Assembly: GCA_004014935.1 (NCBI GenBank) | Contig: CP025321.1 | Span: 2,790,001 to 2,854,000 of the forward strand | DNA: 64,000 nt | From: Saccharomycopsis malanga | Taxonomy: Eukaryota > Ascomycota > Saccharomycetes > Ascoideales > Saccharomycopsidaceae | Direction of reading: 5' to 3' | Shown: positions 51,076-62,210 of the stretch, piece after piece | Layout of the letters: every line of letters starts with the position of its first letter | Numbering within the stretch: the first letter of the stretch is position 1 | Notes under the pieces: generated by a model | Database searches by the model: none | Seen by the model: only the letters and a program-made list of their open reading frames with translations | What the model was told of the DNA's origin: nothing | Translations under genes and position numbers: made by a program

Positions 51076-54000
51076 ATGGAAGATCCAATTCTTATTATAG
51101 ACAAGGTGGACATTCTGTTGAACCAGCTCACAGGCCATAAGCTCTTGAACAGCATAGAGATTGTGCGGAAATTGGGCTCTGGTCAGCATGGCAAGGTGAT
51201 TCTAGGAAAGGATTTGGCCACGAAACGATTTGTTGCCATAAAAGAAATCTCACGCCATTCCAAACAACGGGTTCTTAAGAGAATTAATCAAAAGAGCTTG
51301 AAAGAAGACGAAAATAAACAAGCATGGTCATCTGAGGTGGAAAATGAAAACCAGGAATACAACTTTCCCAAAAGAATTCTTCACGAAGTCAATGTCATGA
51401 AAAGATGTCGTAATCTTAGTCCGAACATTATCAAGCTTTTCTCGGTATTCAACGACACCAAATATAGCAACATCTATTTAATTCTCGAATACTGTTATCG
51501 AGGTGAGATCAAATGGATGAACACGACATCTGTAGAAGACAACACCTGTAAGTCTATTGATGATATTGTAGCTGTTGTGAAAGACATCACAATCGGGTTG
51601 GAGTTTTTGAAGTTACATAACATTATCCATCGTGATATTAAACCTTCCAATTTGCTTGTAGACCATAAGGGACGTGTCAAAATTAGTGATTTTGGCGTCA
51701 GTTACATTGTCGATGAAAACAAACCTCTACAAGACCAACAGAAGGAGTTGAACAGAACCGTGGGCACTCCAATGTTCTTGGCTCCTGAATTGTGCAATTT
51801 GCACAAGTATAAAGACAGTACTTCGATCAACAGCTCCAACGACTCCATTAATGATTCCATTGTCTACAATAACTCCATCATACAGAGGTCGGACAACTCA
51901 TCTGTCACAAGCAACGATGAGGAGGACGAAAAGTTCTTGTTTGACTACAAGTTGGACATGTGGTCTTTTGGCGTAACTGTTTATTGTTTGGTATTTAACT
52001 CTTTACCTTTTATCGCAGACTTTGAGTTTGAGCTTTTCTCAAAGGTTACCAACGACAAAATCGTATATCCTGACTCATGTTTGCTTTTGAACGTTTCATC
52101 TAAAGAGCAGAAAGAAAAAGATATTGTAAATTTCATTAAATTGGTTAACGTTATGCAACACAGGTTATTAATCAAAAGTCCAAATAAAAGAGCATCAATC
52201 GAAGAACTTAAACATGATCCTGTTTTCTCCATAGACAATTTTGGTGATAATGAAGCTGAAAGAGAAAAGTTTTTAAACTTCAATTCCCAGTTTGAAAAAC
52301 CTTCATATTCAATAACTTTTGATCCTCCACTGTTTGATCAAACAACTCGTAGCAAGTCCAAACGTTCGCTCAACAAGTCAGATTCGGAATCAACTAGTTT
52401 TGCGAACTCTCGTTTCAACTCGCTAAAAACCATCAACTCATTGGCTTCAAAAAACTCAACTACCGTATCGTCTATCACCAGTAAGACAATTTCAGTTCAA
52501 AGCAAAAACTCCGCTTCCACTGCACTCAATGAAAGTAACAGAAGCAACAGTAATTCCAATATTAATACAAGCAAAGACCATGCAAGAATGATCAACAGTA
52601 CTAGTAGCAATAGTATAGGGCAGACTTCAAACAACTCACATACTACCAACAATTCTAAAAAAAGTTTTGGCAAACTCAGAAAGACCTTTTCGAAATTAAT
52701 GCTTCTACGAAGCTCCTCAGGATCAAATATGGATGATAGCACTCAAAGTAGCAAACCAAGTCTGCGCATTCCTTCTTCAAATACCGACAAAAGCAGTCTT
52801 CGGATGCCAAATTCCAAGTCAATGAGGTCCATTTCAAGCATAACCAGCGATGGCACCAGCACAACCAATGAAAACGTCATTATGAACAAAAATGTTATTA
52901 CCAATTATGAGAAGAGCCAGGGTGCCGCACCAGACTTTGAAAAGCCTAGCTTTTCTAGGTTGTTGAGAAAAAAATCATCACAGTTACTTTTGGGCAGACC
53001 AAAATCTCCGTTTGGAAACGGTAACAATAACAATAATAAAAGTGTTGAAGAGCTAAATTCACCAATCAAGTTTAAATATTCAAAGAAAAAGTTGGGAGGC
53101 AGTAGCTTGAGTAATGAGTCTTCTCCACATGACAAGCAAAAGAAATCAACTTCTAAATCTACACCAGCAAAACATCAGTCCATTTCTGTACAGGAAGAGT
53201 CTTCGCCATTGGCTGATATTAGTAATAAATTTTCAACTGTCAAATTGGTTGATGAAAATGACAAATTACTGACTCCAGAAGAGTATAAAAAGTTCCAAGA
53301 GCAACGTACGCCAATCAACTTGAGTGGCAGTAAGAAAAATTTGATTAACGAACTACGTAATGTCAAACAGCTACAAACTAGTGATGATGATGATGGAAGA
53401 AATCCAAACAAGGGTGGTGATGTTGATCGTGATAGTATATATGGGTCAGACAACGTGAAAACCATCGAAACCACCATGGATGACATTAGCGAGCAAACAC
53501 CTTCCAGTGTCAAGATTGATTTTGCTAAACTACAGGACAAAAGCAAACGGATAACCAATAAGGCATCCATTTCTGACTTTAGCATCAGCTCATTTGATGT
53601 TGAAAGCAGAAACAATCAAAGCATAATTACTTTCAATTCTGGTGATGGGCAATTGCAAAACTTTTTCAACAAATTGACCGCTAAGACCGCTGATAAAAAA
53701 GATATTCTAAGTGACACGCATAGTAATAGTAGTAATGTGTTTGAAGACTACACTTCAAATGACGAAAGTATCGTGGAAGAAAAGACACATCCAGTTTTTG
53801 CAACTCTGCAACATGATTCTATTGACAGTCCTGACGGAGAGAATTATGGCGATCACAATACACGTTTGGGATACCCTAAGCTAGTGACATCAGCAAAAAC
53901 TTATAATTTGAAACAGTACGTCTACAAATCAGACCTTTTCGAAGATGATGACGAAGAAGACGAAGATGATGATTTTGGAGAACATACAGAAGCGTATCAG

Positions 54001-54540
54001 CCGCCTGAGGAGTTGGATTTCAATAGCTTACTTAGAATCAACAAACAGGTTGATAGTGAATCGTCTTCTGTGGACAATGAACAAAACATAACTAGTATAA
54101 TAGATAGCGACGATGAAGAAGAAGAAGAAGACGACCTTGAGACTGATTCGGAAGAATGCAGCATTAAGAGCGAACATGACTATAGACAAAGCGAGGCATA
54201 TAAACAAAGACATCCGTTACAGCATATCAATGTTCCACGCAAACGTCACCGTCATCACAGTGAAACTCGTGCACATCCCGGCCTGCGTAAGGAAGACGAT
54301 TCAGTGTATTTCACAGAGAAAAACTTTGAGAAAGCAGTCACTACTGGTCCCGACACGTTTCTGATTAACAAGATTGTCAATTTCAACAATGACAAAGAGT
54401 TTATAGTAGAAAACTCAAAGCAAAAAGATGTATCTGCCACTGCAGATGACGAAAACACTATCCAGCCAGTAAGCAACGAGTCAAGTGTAAGAAACATGCA
54501 AAGTATGACCGATTATATACAAGAACTTGACAGCAAGTAA
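51076..54540 (+). CDS. SAK1: SAK1/TOS3/ELM1-type protein kinase (Snf1-activating kinase)
   Basis: 1154 residues. Kinase domain about 25-375: LGSGQHGKVILGKD (Gly loop), FVAIKEI (Lys), IHRDIKPSNLLV (catalytic loop), ISDFGVS (DFG), GTPMFLAPEL (activation segment), and a low-complexity insert between APE and helix F. GSGQHGKV is characteristic of the Sak1/Tos3/Elm1 and CaMKK group. The remaining ~780 residues are Ser/Asn-rich with acidic runs, as in fungal Sak1. The family phosphorylates the Snf1/AMPK activation loop under glucose limitation. Whether it is strictly SAK1 rather than ELM1 is less sure; size and tail favour SAK1. Confidence 0.85.
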   Translation: MEDPILIIDKVDILLNQLTGHKLLNSIEIVRKLGSGQHGKVILGKDLATKRFVAIKEISRHSKQRVLKRINQKSLKEDENKQAWSSEVENENQEYNFPKRILHEVNVMKRCRNLSPNIIKLFSVFNDTKYSNIYLILEYCYRGEIKWMNTTSVEDNTCKSIDDIVAVVKDITIGLEFLKLHNIIHRDIKPSNLLVDHKGRVKISDFGVSYIVDENKPLQDQQKELNRTVGTPMFLAPELCNLHKYKDSTSINSSNDSINDSIVYNNSIIQRSDNSSVTSNDEEDEKFLFDYKLDMWSFGVTVYCLVFNSLPFIADFEFELFSKVTNDKIVYPDSCLLLNVSSKEQKEKDIVNFIKLVNVMQHRLLIKSPNKRASIEELKHDPVFSIDNFGDNEAEREKFLNFNSQFEKPSYSITFDPPLFDQTTRSKSKRSLNKSDSESTSFANSRFNSLKTINSLASKNSTTVSSITSKTISVQSKNSASTALNESNRSNSNSNINTSKDHARMINSTSSNSIGQTSNNSHTTNNSKKSFGKLRKTFSKLMLLRSSSGSNMDDSTQSSKPSLRIPSSNTDKSSLRMPNSKSMRSISSITSDGTSTTNENVIMNKNVITNYEKSQGAAPDFEKPSFSRLLRKKSSQLLLGRPKSPFGNGNNNNNKSVEELNSPIKFKYSKKKLGGSSLSNESSPHDKQKKSTSKSTPAKHQSISVQEESSPLADISNKFSTVKLVDENDKLLTPEEYKKFQEQRTPINLSGSKKNLINELRNVKQLQTSDDDDGRNPNKGGDVDRDSIYGSDNVKTIETTMDDISEQTPSSVKIDFAKLQDKSKRITNKASISDFSISSFDVESRNNQSIITFNSGDGQLQNFFNKLTAKTADKKDILSDTHSNSSNVFEDYTSNDESIVEEKTHPVFATLQHDSIDSPDGENYGDHNTRLGYPKLVTSAKTYNLKQYVYKSDLFEDDDEEDEDDDFGEHTEAYQPPEELDFNSLLRINKQVDSESSSVDNEQNITSIIDSDDEEEEEDDLETDSEECSIKSEHDYRQSEAYKQRHPLQHINVPRKRHRHHSETRAHPGLRKEDDSVYFTEKNFEKAVTTGPDTFLINKIVNFNNDKEFIVENSKQKDVSATADDENTIQPVSNESSVRNMQSMTDYIQELDSK

Positions 54541-55241
54541 ATTGTTTTATCACAATAAAATCAGTCCGTCATCCAACCTTTTTCTAGCTTAGTTTTATTT
54601 TTTATGTTTAGTTTTTTTGATGCTTTGTTTCTATGTTTTCTGAGCTTTTATACCTCTTTTTGTTCTTGTGATTTTTTCTCATTCTAGTTTGTCTTATAGT
54701 TACGCTTTTTAGTTTTTATGACAGTTTTTAATTACATTTACCGAGCATGAAATACACTACATTTTTTTAAAATATAGTAAATGCAATTTACATTATGATT
54801 AGCATGGCAAAAACAGTTGGAGATAAAATTTTCAGTTTGTTTTATTTTTAACATCTCGTTTGTCTTTTCTTCAAACGAGAGCGAAGAAAGTACGAAACAC
54901 AGAGTATATGAAAAAAAGTATGTGTGGTAATGATTTTGACAAATGAAGGAGATAAAAAAGGAAACCCAGCCAAGAGAACCTTGAGAAGTAAATTAGATAA
55001 GGAACAGGGACAAAAATCGAAAAAAGTTATTAAGTACTAATGGAACAACGGCAACAATTGTGGGAAAAAACAAAAAAAAAAGGAAACAATGTAAAAAAGA
55101 AGAAAAGATAGCTAGTTTTTGAGGACGGTACAAAAATCAAATAGAGATAAGAAATGAGGGTGTGACATAAAAATGAATACTGTTTAGTATATAAGCTGTT
55201 GCCTTTAAAAATACTTTTAGATGAAATATTGAGGTGTTGTC
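54541..55241. other. Convergent intergenic region
   Basis: Between the kinase and RTS1 3' ends. T-rich on the left and A-rich on the right, as expected for two facing terminators. No gene or repeat copy recognised. Confidence 0.55.
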
Positions 55242-57497
55242 TTAATCCTCATGGATGGTTTTCGATGTTTTTACTTCGCCACTATTCAATTCCAAATCGC
55301 TCACGTCCTTGCGAATTTTTTCGAGTTTTGTTTCTTTGTTTCCACCAGATATCTGCTTCGTGCCTCGGCTACGTTTCTGGTCTTTGACATAGCTTTCCAA
55401 GCGTTTCCAGTTTTCCTTTTTGATCTTTTCACGTTGTTCGTTATCCTTTAACAGTTGTTGATATAACATGGTACATTGTTCATAGAGAATTGGATTGCTT
55501 TCCATGAAAATCTTGAGGGCATTATAAGCCAATGACGTGATAGTACGGTTCCAGTTGTTTGTATTATTGGAATTGTAGCCATAGTCGTATCCATTGTCAA
55601 GGTAATTGCCATTACTATTGGCATTGCCACTATTAGCAGAATCCAATGAGGAAATGCTTAACTGGCGAGGATCATTAGGGTCATTGCTGCTATGGCTCAA
55701 TGATCCAAGCTGGGAGATCTCGTAAAGAGCAGGGAACACAATCGGGAGAATGGTTTCGGCGTTTTCGGTGATCAAATTGAGGAAAAAGTCGTTATTCCAA
55801 AAACACAATACTTTCTCGGAAATCTGAAAGTGTGGAGAAGTGATACATTTGGATAACTGAACAATCAAAGGAATTTGGATTTTCTGGAACTCGGTAGGAT
55901 CAATTACCTCGAAGATGTCTTCTACTTCATTAAGGAACATAATTTCCTTTGGACTGTTGACCTTTGGCCAGAACCGTAAAAGACCCATGATAACCTCTTC
56001 GGTTAAAGCCGGGTCCTTTTCCAAGAACTGAACGACACAATAGGCCAATTGAGGATGGTATAACGATAACGATCTGACCTTGTGCAAAGGAATCAACACT
56101 CTACATAAAAAGATCTTATGTTCTTCTTTCAAAGGCAATGCGAAACCATTAATGATGGAGCCCAAAATCTCAAGCAATTCAGCAATACCATTGAACCGTT
56201 CTGTTTCGTAAACAAAACGTAAGAACACGTTGTTGATAGATCTTCTGATGAACGATCTGAGTGAAAGAAACTTGCCGTAAATACGATGCAAAGTGGTTTT
56301 CAAACAATCACGTTCTCTTGGATCTTCCGAATCAAAAAGCTCTAATAATCTCAAGATAAAATCATGATCGATATATTGTTTAGCCATTTGATGGTTGAAA
56401 TCGTTGCTCTCTACAAATCTAAGGAAGAACTCATACACAACCTGCATATGCGGCCAACTGATTTCACTAACTGGTTCATCTTCATCAGGATCATAAATGT
56501 CACCCACAGGGTTCACAGGAGGTGGAATAGGTCTGAAAAGATTCTTTTTGAACATGTCCACCACGCTTCTGTACATTTCATCAGTATAGTTGAATCTGTT
56601 TGAGGAAATAAAGTCAATTAACTCCTGCAAAGTGAGTCTTTTGAACTCTTTTCCTTTCAAGTCACTAGAATCGTTGAAATCAAATATAAAATTACATTGT
56701 TTGATTTTTCTCAAGAACAAGTCTAGCTGTTCTTCTGGCAAGACCTCGTCAAAAGAAGGAAGCTTTTCAAACGTTTTTCTCTGGTTACTTGGCTCCACTC
56801 TGGACGACGAATGTCTTTTTGGGGTCTTAATCAAATCAATGTCATTATCTATCTTTGCTGGAGTAGGCAATCTTTCAAACGAATGTGACGATCTTGGAAT
56901 GGACATATCCTCATCATCCTTATGAATTCCACCAGTTGTTATATTATTTCTGCTGTCATCACCTGAATTATTCAAACTATTAGGCTGAGTATTTGACAAC
57001 AAACTATTACTAGAAAGCAAGTTATTTTTATCCGAAGGAGCACTCACATTTACTTGAGGAACAGGAGAATTATTGGTGGAACCATCAATGATAGATGATT
57101 TATTAGGAATAGCGCTCAGAGCACTGGCAGAATTAGAACTAGGATTAGTGATGGTGGCAGAACTATTATTTATGCTAGAATTAACAGACGAACTGTCTTC
57201 TGAATCTGGGCTAATCTTTCTCTTTGCAGAAGCATCGAGGGTATCAGTAGAACTGTTTGCACTAGAGTCTTTGGATTCTTGTCTTTGCTGCTGTTGAGAT
57301 GACGCCAATGATGACAATGATGACGACAGCGACTTGTCTTTATTTTTCTTGTCCTTTGCCACATGCTTTGTTCCTGATCTTTTCAAACCAGAAGCGAGAG
57401 TAGTAGATGACAGACTGGACCCGGAGGCTCCGCCCGAGGCGTCTTTATCTTTGCTCTTGTTCTTGTTTTTAAACCTGTCTTTAAACTTGCCCATCAT
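55242..57497 (-). CDS. RTS1: Rts1, PP2A B56 (B') regulatory subunit
   Basis: 751 residues from the first of two adjacent Met codons. The N-terminal ~245 residues are basic then Ser/Asn-rich and disordered ([19 protein letters not shown] onward). The B56 domain runs from about 250 to 700: [80 protein letters not shown] and [20 protein letters not shown], with a low-complexity insert near 600-640. The family targets PP2A to cohesin protection, septin and stress functions. TPD3, the scaffold it binds, is also in this window. Confidence 0.96.
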   Translation of the reverse strand: MMGKFKDRFKNKNKSKDKDASGGASGSSLSSTTLASGLKRSGTKHVAKDKKNKDKSLSSSLSSLASSQQQQRQESKDSSANSSTDTLDASAKRKISPDSEDSSSVNSSINNSSATITNPSSNSASALSAIPNKSSIIDGSTNNSPVPQVNVSAPSDKNNLLSSNSLLSNTQPNSLNNSGDDSRNNITTGGIHKDDEDMSIPRSSHSFERLPTPAKIDNDIDLIKTPKRHSSSRVEPSNQRKTFEKLPSFDEVLPEEQLDLFLRKIKQCNFIFDFNDSSDLKGKEFKRLTLQELIDFISSNRFNYTDEMYRSVVDMFKKNLFRPIPPPVNPVGDIYDPDEDEPVSEISWPHMQVVYEFFLRFVESNDFNHQMAKQYIDHDFILRLLELFDSEDPRERDCLKTTLHRIYGKFLSLRSFIRRSINNVFLRFVYETERFNGIAELLEILGSIINGFALPLKEEHKIFLCRVLIPLHKVRSLSLYHPQLAYCVVQFLEKDPALTEEVIMGLLRFWPKVNSPKEIMFLNEVEDIFEVIDPTEFQKIQIPLIVQLSKCITSPHFQISEKVLCFWNNDFFLNLITENAETILPIVFPALYEISQLGSLSHSSNDPNDPRQLSISSLDSANSGNANSNGNYLDNGYDYGYNSNNTNNWNRTITSLAYNALKIFMESNPILYEQCTMLYQQLLKDNEQREKIKKENWKRLESYVKDQKRSRGTKQISGGNKETKLEKIRKDVSDLELNSGEVKTSKTIHED

Positions 57498-58213
57498 CTT
57501 GCCTGTAAGAAAGGAAATTGATACCCTGATTTAAATCCCGATAGCACTTGGACTAGTACGAAATTGGTTTCAAGCCAATTATTCTTCAATATGGGCTGCT
57601 GAGTAAAGAAATATTTTGCCAAAACTGGTTTGCCAAACTGTCTATTGTAACAATAACAGTGTAAATACTTATGGCAAGTGGGAAGAAACGTGCCTGACAA
57701 TTGAGCAGCTGGATAGATAGTATCAATGAAGGCCTATGGACCAAGAAAAATTGAGAAAATTGACGATGGTATAATACAGATGCTTCCAGCGACTAATAGT
57801 ATGGGATTTCCTTCTACCAAAAGAAGAAACAACAACTGTTCATTTATTCAGTTGTTTATTTTCGGCCTCTCTCTCTCTTATTTTTCGAACGTACTGTTTC
57901 TCTTACACGCACTCCAATATAATTTCCTTCAGGGTAATATTACGTAAGCGCTCAGTCATTGCAATTACTCATTTGTTATGTAAGCCGCATGCATTGTATG
58001 TCAACTTTAATATAAGCAAGCGTTTACTCTACTCCACTTATGCATCACAGTTTACATTTTTGGTCAAAAGGTTCTCAACATGCACATTAAATCATTATCA
58101 ACATTTCTAACATCTACCAAAATCAATCTCTAAAACAGCTTTACACCTCGAAAGCGTATTAACAAGTCATATCACGTGCCTATATCTCGTCCAGGCACAA
58201 GTGCTGAAGAGGC
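57498..58213. other. Divergent region between RTS1 and HSP70
   Basis: Left part is the RTS1 promoter, right part the HSP70 upstream region. Contains CACGTG-like TATCACGTGCC near 58170-58180. A 73-codon plus frame (57726-57947) is not called. No repeat copy seen. Confidence 0.5.
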
Positions 58214-58259
58214 GAATCTCATGGAAGCGTTTGGAAGCCAAAAGAAGAAAATTTCAGAA
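58214..58259 (+). promoter_or_regulatory. Step-type heat-shock element of HSP70
   Basis: GAA units start at exactly 58214, 58224, 58234 and 58244, a 10-bp step on the same face of the helix, followed by TTC at 58253 and GAA at 58257. This is the step-type HSE arrangement recognised by Hsf1 in yeast. It lies about 210-255 bp upstream of the ATG. Confidence 0.75.
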
Positions 58260-58469
58260 AAATGTAAGAGAGTGAGAAATGTCGACGACGTTGAGGACAA
58301 GATTGAAAAATTATTTAAATCCATATAGTTCGCCGGTGATTAGCAATTGTAATCTCTTTTTTTCTTCTTCTTCTTCTTTTTTCTTATATACTATAAAAAT
58401 AAATATATCAATTCAATAATCCTTTGTTGTATATTCATATTTTTATTTTAACAACCCATACAAATAACC

Positions 58470-60407
58470 ATGTCTAAAGCTGTTGGTATTGATTTAGGTA
58501 CTACCTACTCCTGTGTTGCTCACTTTGCCAATGACAGAGTTGAGATCATCGCCAATGACCAAGGTAACAGAACCACTCCATCTTTTGTTGCCTTCAACGA
58601 CTCTGAGCGTTTGATTGGTGACTCTGCTAAGAATCAAGCTGCCATCAACCCAAAGAACACTGTTTTCGACGCTAAGCGTTTGATTGGTAGAAAGTTTTCT
58701 GATGAAGAAGTTCAAGGTGACATCAAGCACTTCCCATTCAAGGTGGTTGACAAGTCTGGTAAGCCTCAAATTGAGGTTGAATACAAGGGTGAAACCAAGG
58801 TTTTCACTCCAGAAGAAATCTCTTCTATGATCTTGACCAAGATGAGAGAAACTGCCGAATCTTTCTTGGGTACTGAAGTTAAGGATGCTGTTATTACTGT
58901 TCCAGCCTACTTCAATGACTCTCAAAGACAAGCCACCAAGGATGCTGGTTTGATTGCTGGTTTGAACGTTTTGCGTATCATCAACGAACCAACTGCTGCT
59001 GCCATTGCCTACGGTTTGGACAAGAAAGAAGAAAGCGAAAAGAACGTTTTGATTTTCGACTTGGGTGGTGGTACCTTTGATGTTTCTCTTTTGTCTATTG
59101 ACGACGGTATTTTCGAAGTCAAGGCTACTGCTGGTGACACTCACTTGGGTGGTGAGGATTTCGACAACAGATTGGTCAACCATTTCATCCAAGAGTTCAA
59201 GCGTAAGAACAAGAAGGATTTGTCTGGTAACCAAAGAGCTTTGAGAAGATTGAGAACTGCTTGTGAAAGAGCCAAGAGAACCTTGTCTTCTTCTGCTCAA
59301 ACCTCTGTTGAGATTGACTCTCTTTATGAAGGTATTGACTTTTACACTTCTATTACCAGAGCCAGATTCGAGGAATTGTGTGGTGATTTGTTCAGATCCA
59401 CCTTGGACCCAGTTGAAAAGGTCTTGAGAGACTCTAAAATTGACAAATCTTCTGTTCATGAGATTGTCTTGGTCGGTGGTTCCACCAGAATTCCAAAGGT
59501 TCAAAAGTTGGTCTCTGACTTCTTCAACGGTAAGGAGCCAAACAGATCCATTAACCCAGATGAAGCTGTTGCTTACGGTGCTGCTGTCCAAGCTGCTATC
59601 TTGACCGGCGACTCTTCTTCCAAGACTCAAGACTTGTTGTTGTTGGATGTCGCCCCATTGTCTTTGGGTATTGAGACCGCTGGTGGTGTCATGACCAAAT
59701 TGATTCCAAGAAACTCCACTATTCCAACCAAGAAGTCTGAGACCTTCTCTACCTACGCTGACAACCAGCCAGGTGTCTTGATTCAAGTCTTCGAAGGTGA
59801 AAGAGCCAAGACCAAGGACAACAACTTGTTGGGTAAGTTTGAATTGTCTGGTATTCCACCAGCCCCAAGAGGTGTTCCACAAATCGAAGTCACTTTCGAC
59901 ATTGATGCCAATGGTATCTTGAACGTCTCTGCCATCGAAAAGGGTACTGGTAAGACTAACAAGATCACCATCACCAACGACAAGGGTAGATTGTCCAAGG
60001 AAGACATTGAAAGAATGGTTTCTGAAGCCGAGAAATTCAAAGAAGAAGACGAGAAGGAAGCTGAACGTATTTCTAGCAAGAACGGTCTTGAATCCTACGC
60101 TTACTCTTTGAAGAACTCTGTTGGCGAATCTGCCTTCAAAGAAAAGGTCGATGCTGCTGACGTTGAAACTTTGACCAAGGCTATCGATGAAACCATTGAA
60201 TGGTTGGACTCTAACACCACTGCTGCTACTGACGAGTTCAAGGACAAACAAAAGGAATTGGAAGGTGTTGCTAACCCTATTATGACCAAGTTCTACCAAG
60301 CCGGAGGTGCTCCAGGTGCTGCTCCAGGTGCCGGTGCCGCCCCAGGTGGTTTCCCAGGTGCCGGTGCTGCTCCAGCCGATGGCCCAACCGTTGAAGAAGT
60401 CGACTAA
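58470..60407 (+). CDS. SSA2: Cytosolic Hsp70 (SSA family)
   Basis: 645 residues. Starts [20 protein letters not shown], with nucleotide-binding motifs [19 protein letters not shown] and [14 protein letters not shown]. The substrate domain contains [20 protein letters not shown]. It ends in a Gly/Ala/Pro-rich tail and EEVD, the Hsp90 co-chaperone docking signal, which marks a cytosolic SSA-type protein. Codon choice is highly biased, as for abundant proteins. Step-type HSE upstream. SSA paralogues cannot be told apart by eye, so the number in the symbol is a guess at the closest name (SSA1/SSA2 group). Confidence 0.95.
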   Translation: MSKAVGIDLGTTYSCVAHFANDRVEIIANDQGNRTTPSFVAFNDSERLIGDSAKNQAAINPKNTVFDAKRLIGRKFSDEEVQGDIKHFPFKVVDKSGKPQIEVEYKGETKVFTPEEISSMILTKMRETAESFLGTEVKDAVITVPAYFNDSQRQATKDAGLIAGLNVLRIINEPTAAAIAYGLDKKEESEKNVLIFDLGGGTFDVSLLSIDDGIFEVKATAGDTHLGGEDFDNRLVNHFIQEFKRKNKKDLSGNQRALRRLRTACERAKRTLSSSAQTSVEIDSLYEGIDFYTSITRARFEELCGDLFRSTLDPVEKVLRDSKIDKSSVHEIVLVGGSTRIPKVQKLVSDFFNGKEPNRSINPDEAVAYGAAVQAAILTGDSSSKTQDLLLLDVAPLSLGIETAGGVMTKLIPRNSTIPTKKSETFSTYADNQPGVLIQVFEGERAKTKDNNLLGKFELSGIPPAPRGVPQIEVTFDIDANGILNVSAIEKGTGKTNKITITNDKGRLSKEDIERMVSEAEKFKEEDEKEAERISSKNGLESYAYSLKNSVGESAFKEKVDAADVETLTKAIDETIEWLDSNTTAATDEFKDKQKELEGVANPIMTKFYQAGGAPGAAPGAGAAPGGFPGAGAAPADGPTVEEVD

Positions 60408-60759
60408 ACAAATCGATAGAATTTTCGCGTCTTAATGTCTTTTCATTTCATGAACTGCTTTGTTCTTTTATTTGTTTTGTTTGTTCTTTTAGGACTGTAC
60501 AATTAATAATCATTTATTTCTGATCATATATATTTTTTTTTTTGAATTGACTTTAATATAAATTTTCACACAGCTACCGTTTATTATTGTTTATCTCAAT
60601 CTAGTGTTTTTCAGCTTGTTTGTAGTTTGAATTAGGATATAAAATGTTTTATACTCGGTATCTTCATATAATATACCTATATAATCGGTTTTGATGTAAA
60701 TGTATGATATGCTAAACGTCAACTTATTTGATTAGCATTTGCTGTTGGTTTTACGTGAT
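60408..60759. other. Intergenic, HSP70 3' region
   Basis: T-rich terminator region after HSP70 leading into an old SINE copy. No gene recognised. Confidence 0.5.
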
Positions 60760-60892
60760 TTGACAGACAAATACAACTGTACAAAATACAATCTAGACAC
60801 AATTTAGTGTTTATCACTTAAACAAATGGGCGAGTGAGTATATACGCAAATGATAATTACTAGGCTTGAATCATGAGATTTTTATCATTCAT
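60760..60892 (+). mobile_element. SINE copy H, old and diverged, first-type body
   Basis: Plus strand. GACAGACAAATACAACTGTA matches the ACAGGCAAGTGCAACTGTC region. ATCTAGACACAATTTAGTGT matches the CTAGACCAAAGTCTAGTGC region. GTATATACGCAAATGATAAT and TACTAGGCTTGAATCATGAG match the two 3' blocks. The head is absent. Substitution load is higher than in the other copies, suggesting greater age. It ends where repeat R2 begins. Confidence 0.65.
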
Positions 60893-60893
60893 T

Positions 60894-62020
60894 ATATTAC
60901 ATCAACTCTCATTTTAAATAAGGTACGACTATAAGCCAGTTGTATAAATAAACATAGTCCAAAAATTGTAGTTTTCTGTTTCAATCTTAATTTAGGCTTT
61001 CAGCAATAAAACTAAAGTTAAAGTAACTTTAAACCGTTTGCAACTTTAACCTCAATAGCAATATAGGTTTTTTTTAAAACGGACTCCTCTGAACTAAGGT
61101 ATAAAGCTTATTAATAAGCATAATACGCTTTACCGAGCCACATAAAATATTCAATCCATACAGAAAGTTGAATTATGTTAGTTTAACAATATATAATAAG
61201 TAATATGAAGTATAAGTTTCACTGACTACGTATAATAAACAATATTTTTTTTAGATCTTGGGATGTGGGTTTCTAGAATAAAGCTCATTAAAAACTTGAA
61301 AAAAAGCACAAATAAAACTAAATCAATCAAAAAACTATGGGATAACATCAAGAAATAAAAAAAGTCTTTATGAGTGGCGAAAAGCACGATTTTTAACAAA
61401 TTATGTGTTAATTTTGACAAAATGATACTTTCTCTCTATTAAATATTATGTAGAAGCCTAATCTCAAAATAAAATACATGTTATAAATCTATAGGATTTA
61501 AAGAGTATACAAATACAATTTTTGTATAGTTTGGGTTGCTGTAAAGACTTCAGAATATGACTTAAAAGAATCAATTTTTTGCCAAAATTGACAATTTTCC
61601 GTTATATCAAATAATCTTTTAAACATATTATTTGTTTTTCTTATAAATAGTACTACAATATTGGAAAAAAATTTAAAATGTTAGCGTATGGTTTTTTAAA
61701 TCAAAATAACTTGGATAGCACTAATTTAATTCAATAAAACGTTTGATAATTACTTTAAAACGTCAACAGCGCGAATTGAGTCCCAAAACCCCAAGTGAGG
61801 AACGCCACACTCATTTTTCTGCACTATTCTGCACTATTTTCTGTGGCGCATGGCCTAACCAACTTGGCCACCTGGCAATAGTAAGCCATATAGACATATT
61901 TTTGCTAAAAAGAGACAATATCTTTACTTTTTCGAGAGTATATTTTAAAAATTTCCCATTATTGCCAAGTGTATAAGAAGAAACAAAATAGTTATTGAGT
62001 ACTCTATTAAAGATACTACG
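60894..62020. repeat. Long dispersed repeat, copy R2 (~1.1 kb)
   Basis: Direct-orientation partner of R1 (40884-42182), about 20 kb away. The core 61231-61893 is almost identical to the R1 core; the flanks are clearly diverged and R2 lacks about 130 bp of R1. It is bounded on the left by SINE H (3' end facing in) and on the right by SINE copy I (3' end facing in). Confidence 0.85.
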
Positions 62021-62122
62021 TCAGTTTCGTATGTACACGCTATGTCTAAACGAACTTGGCAAAACCCAGTGGGAAAAAGATAATAATGTCCCGGTCATTC
62101 AAGTCCGCTCATTCTTGAGCCT
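62021..62122 (-). mobile_element. SINE copy I, partial, second subfamily
   Basis: Minus strand. Reading on the minus strand: GGCTCAAGAATGAGCGGACT, GACCGGGACATTATTATC, TGGGTTTTGCCAAGTTC and AGCGTGTACATACGAAACTG. This is the same body type as copy E. Head absent; the last 3' block and tail are also missing, cut exactly at the junction with R2. Confidence 0.75.
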
Positions 62123-62210
62123 ATATGTATCACTAATACCTACAAATAACAATATATTATAACAACATTATCATCACTTTCTATAAATACAACTATCTAC
62201 AACTTCTCAT

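Noticed and set aside
58494-60299. A 601-codon open frame antisense to the HSP70 gene
   Set aside because: It is a known side effect of strong codon bias in HSP70 genes (stop codons suppressed on the opposite strand). The plus-strand protein is unmistakable, and the antisense translation has no recognisable domain.
40884-62020. R1/R2 as centromere-flanking repeats or as terminal repeats of one large transposon
   Set aside because: They are direct, not inverted, and the 20 kb between them is ordinary single-copy genes, including essential ones.
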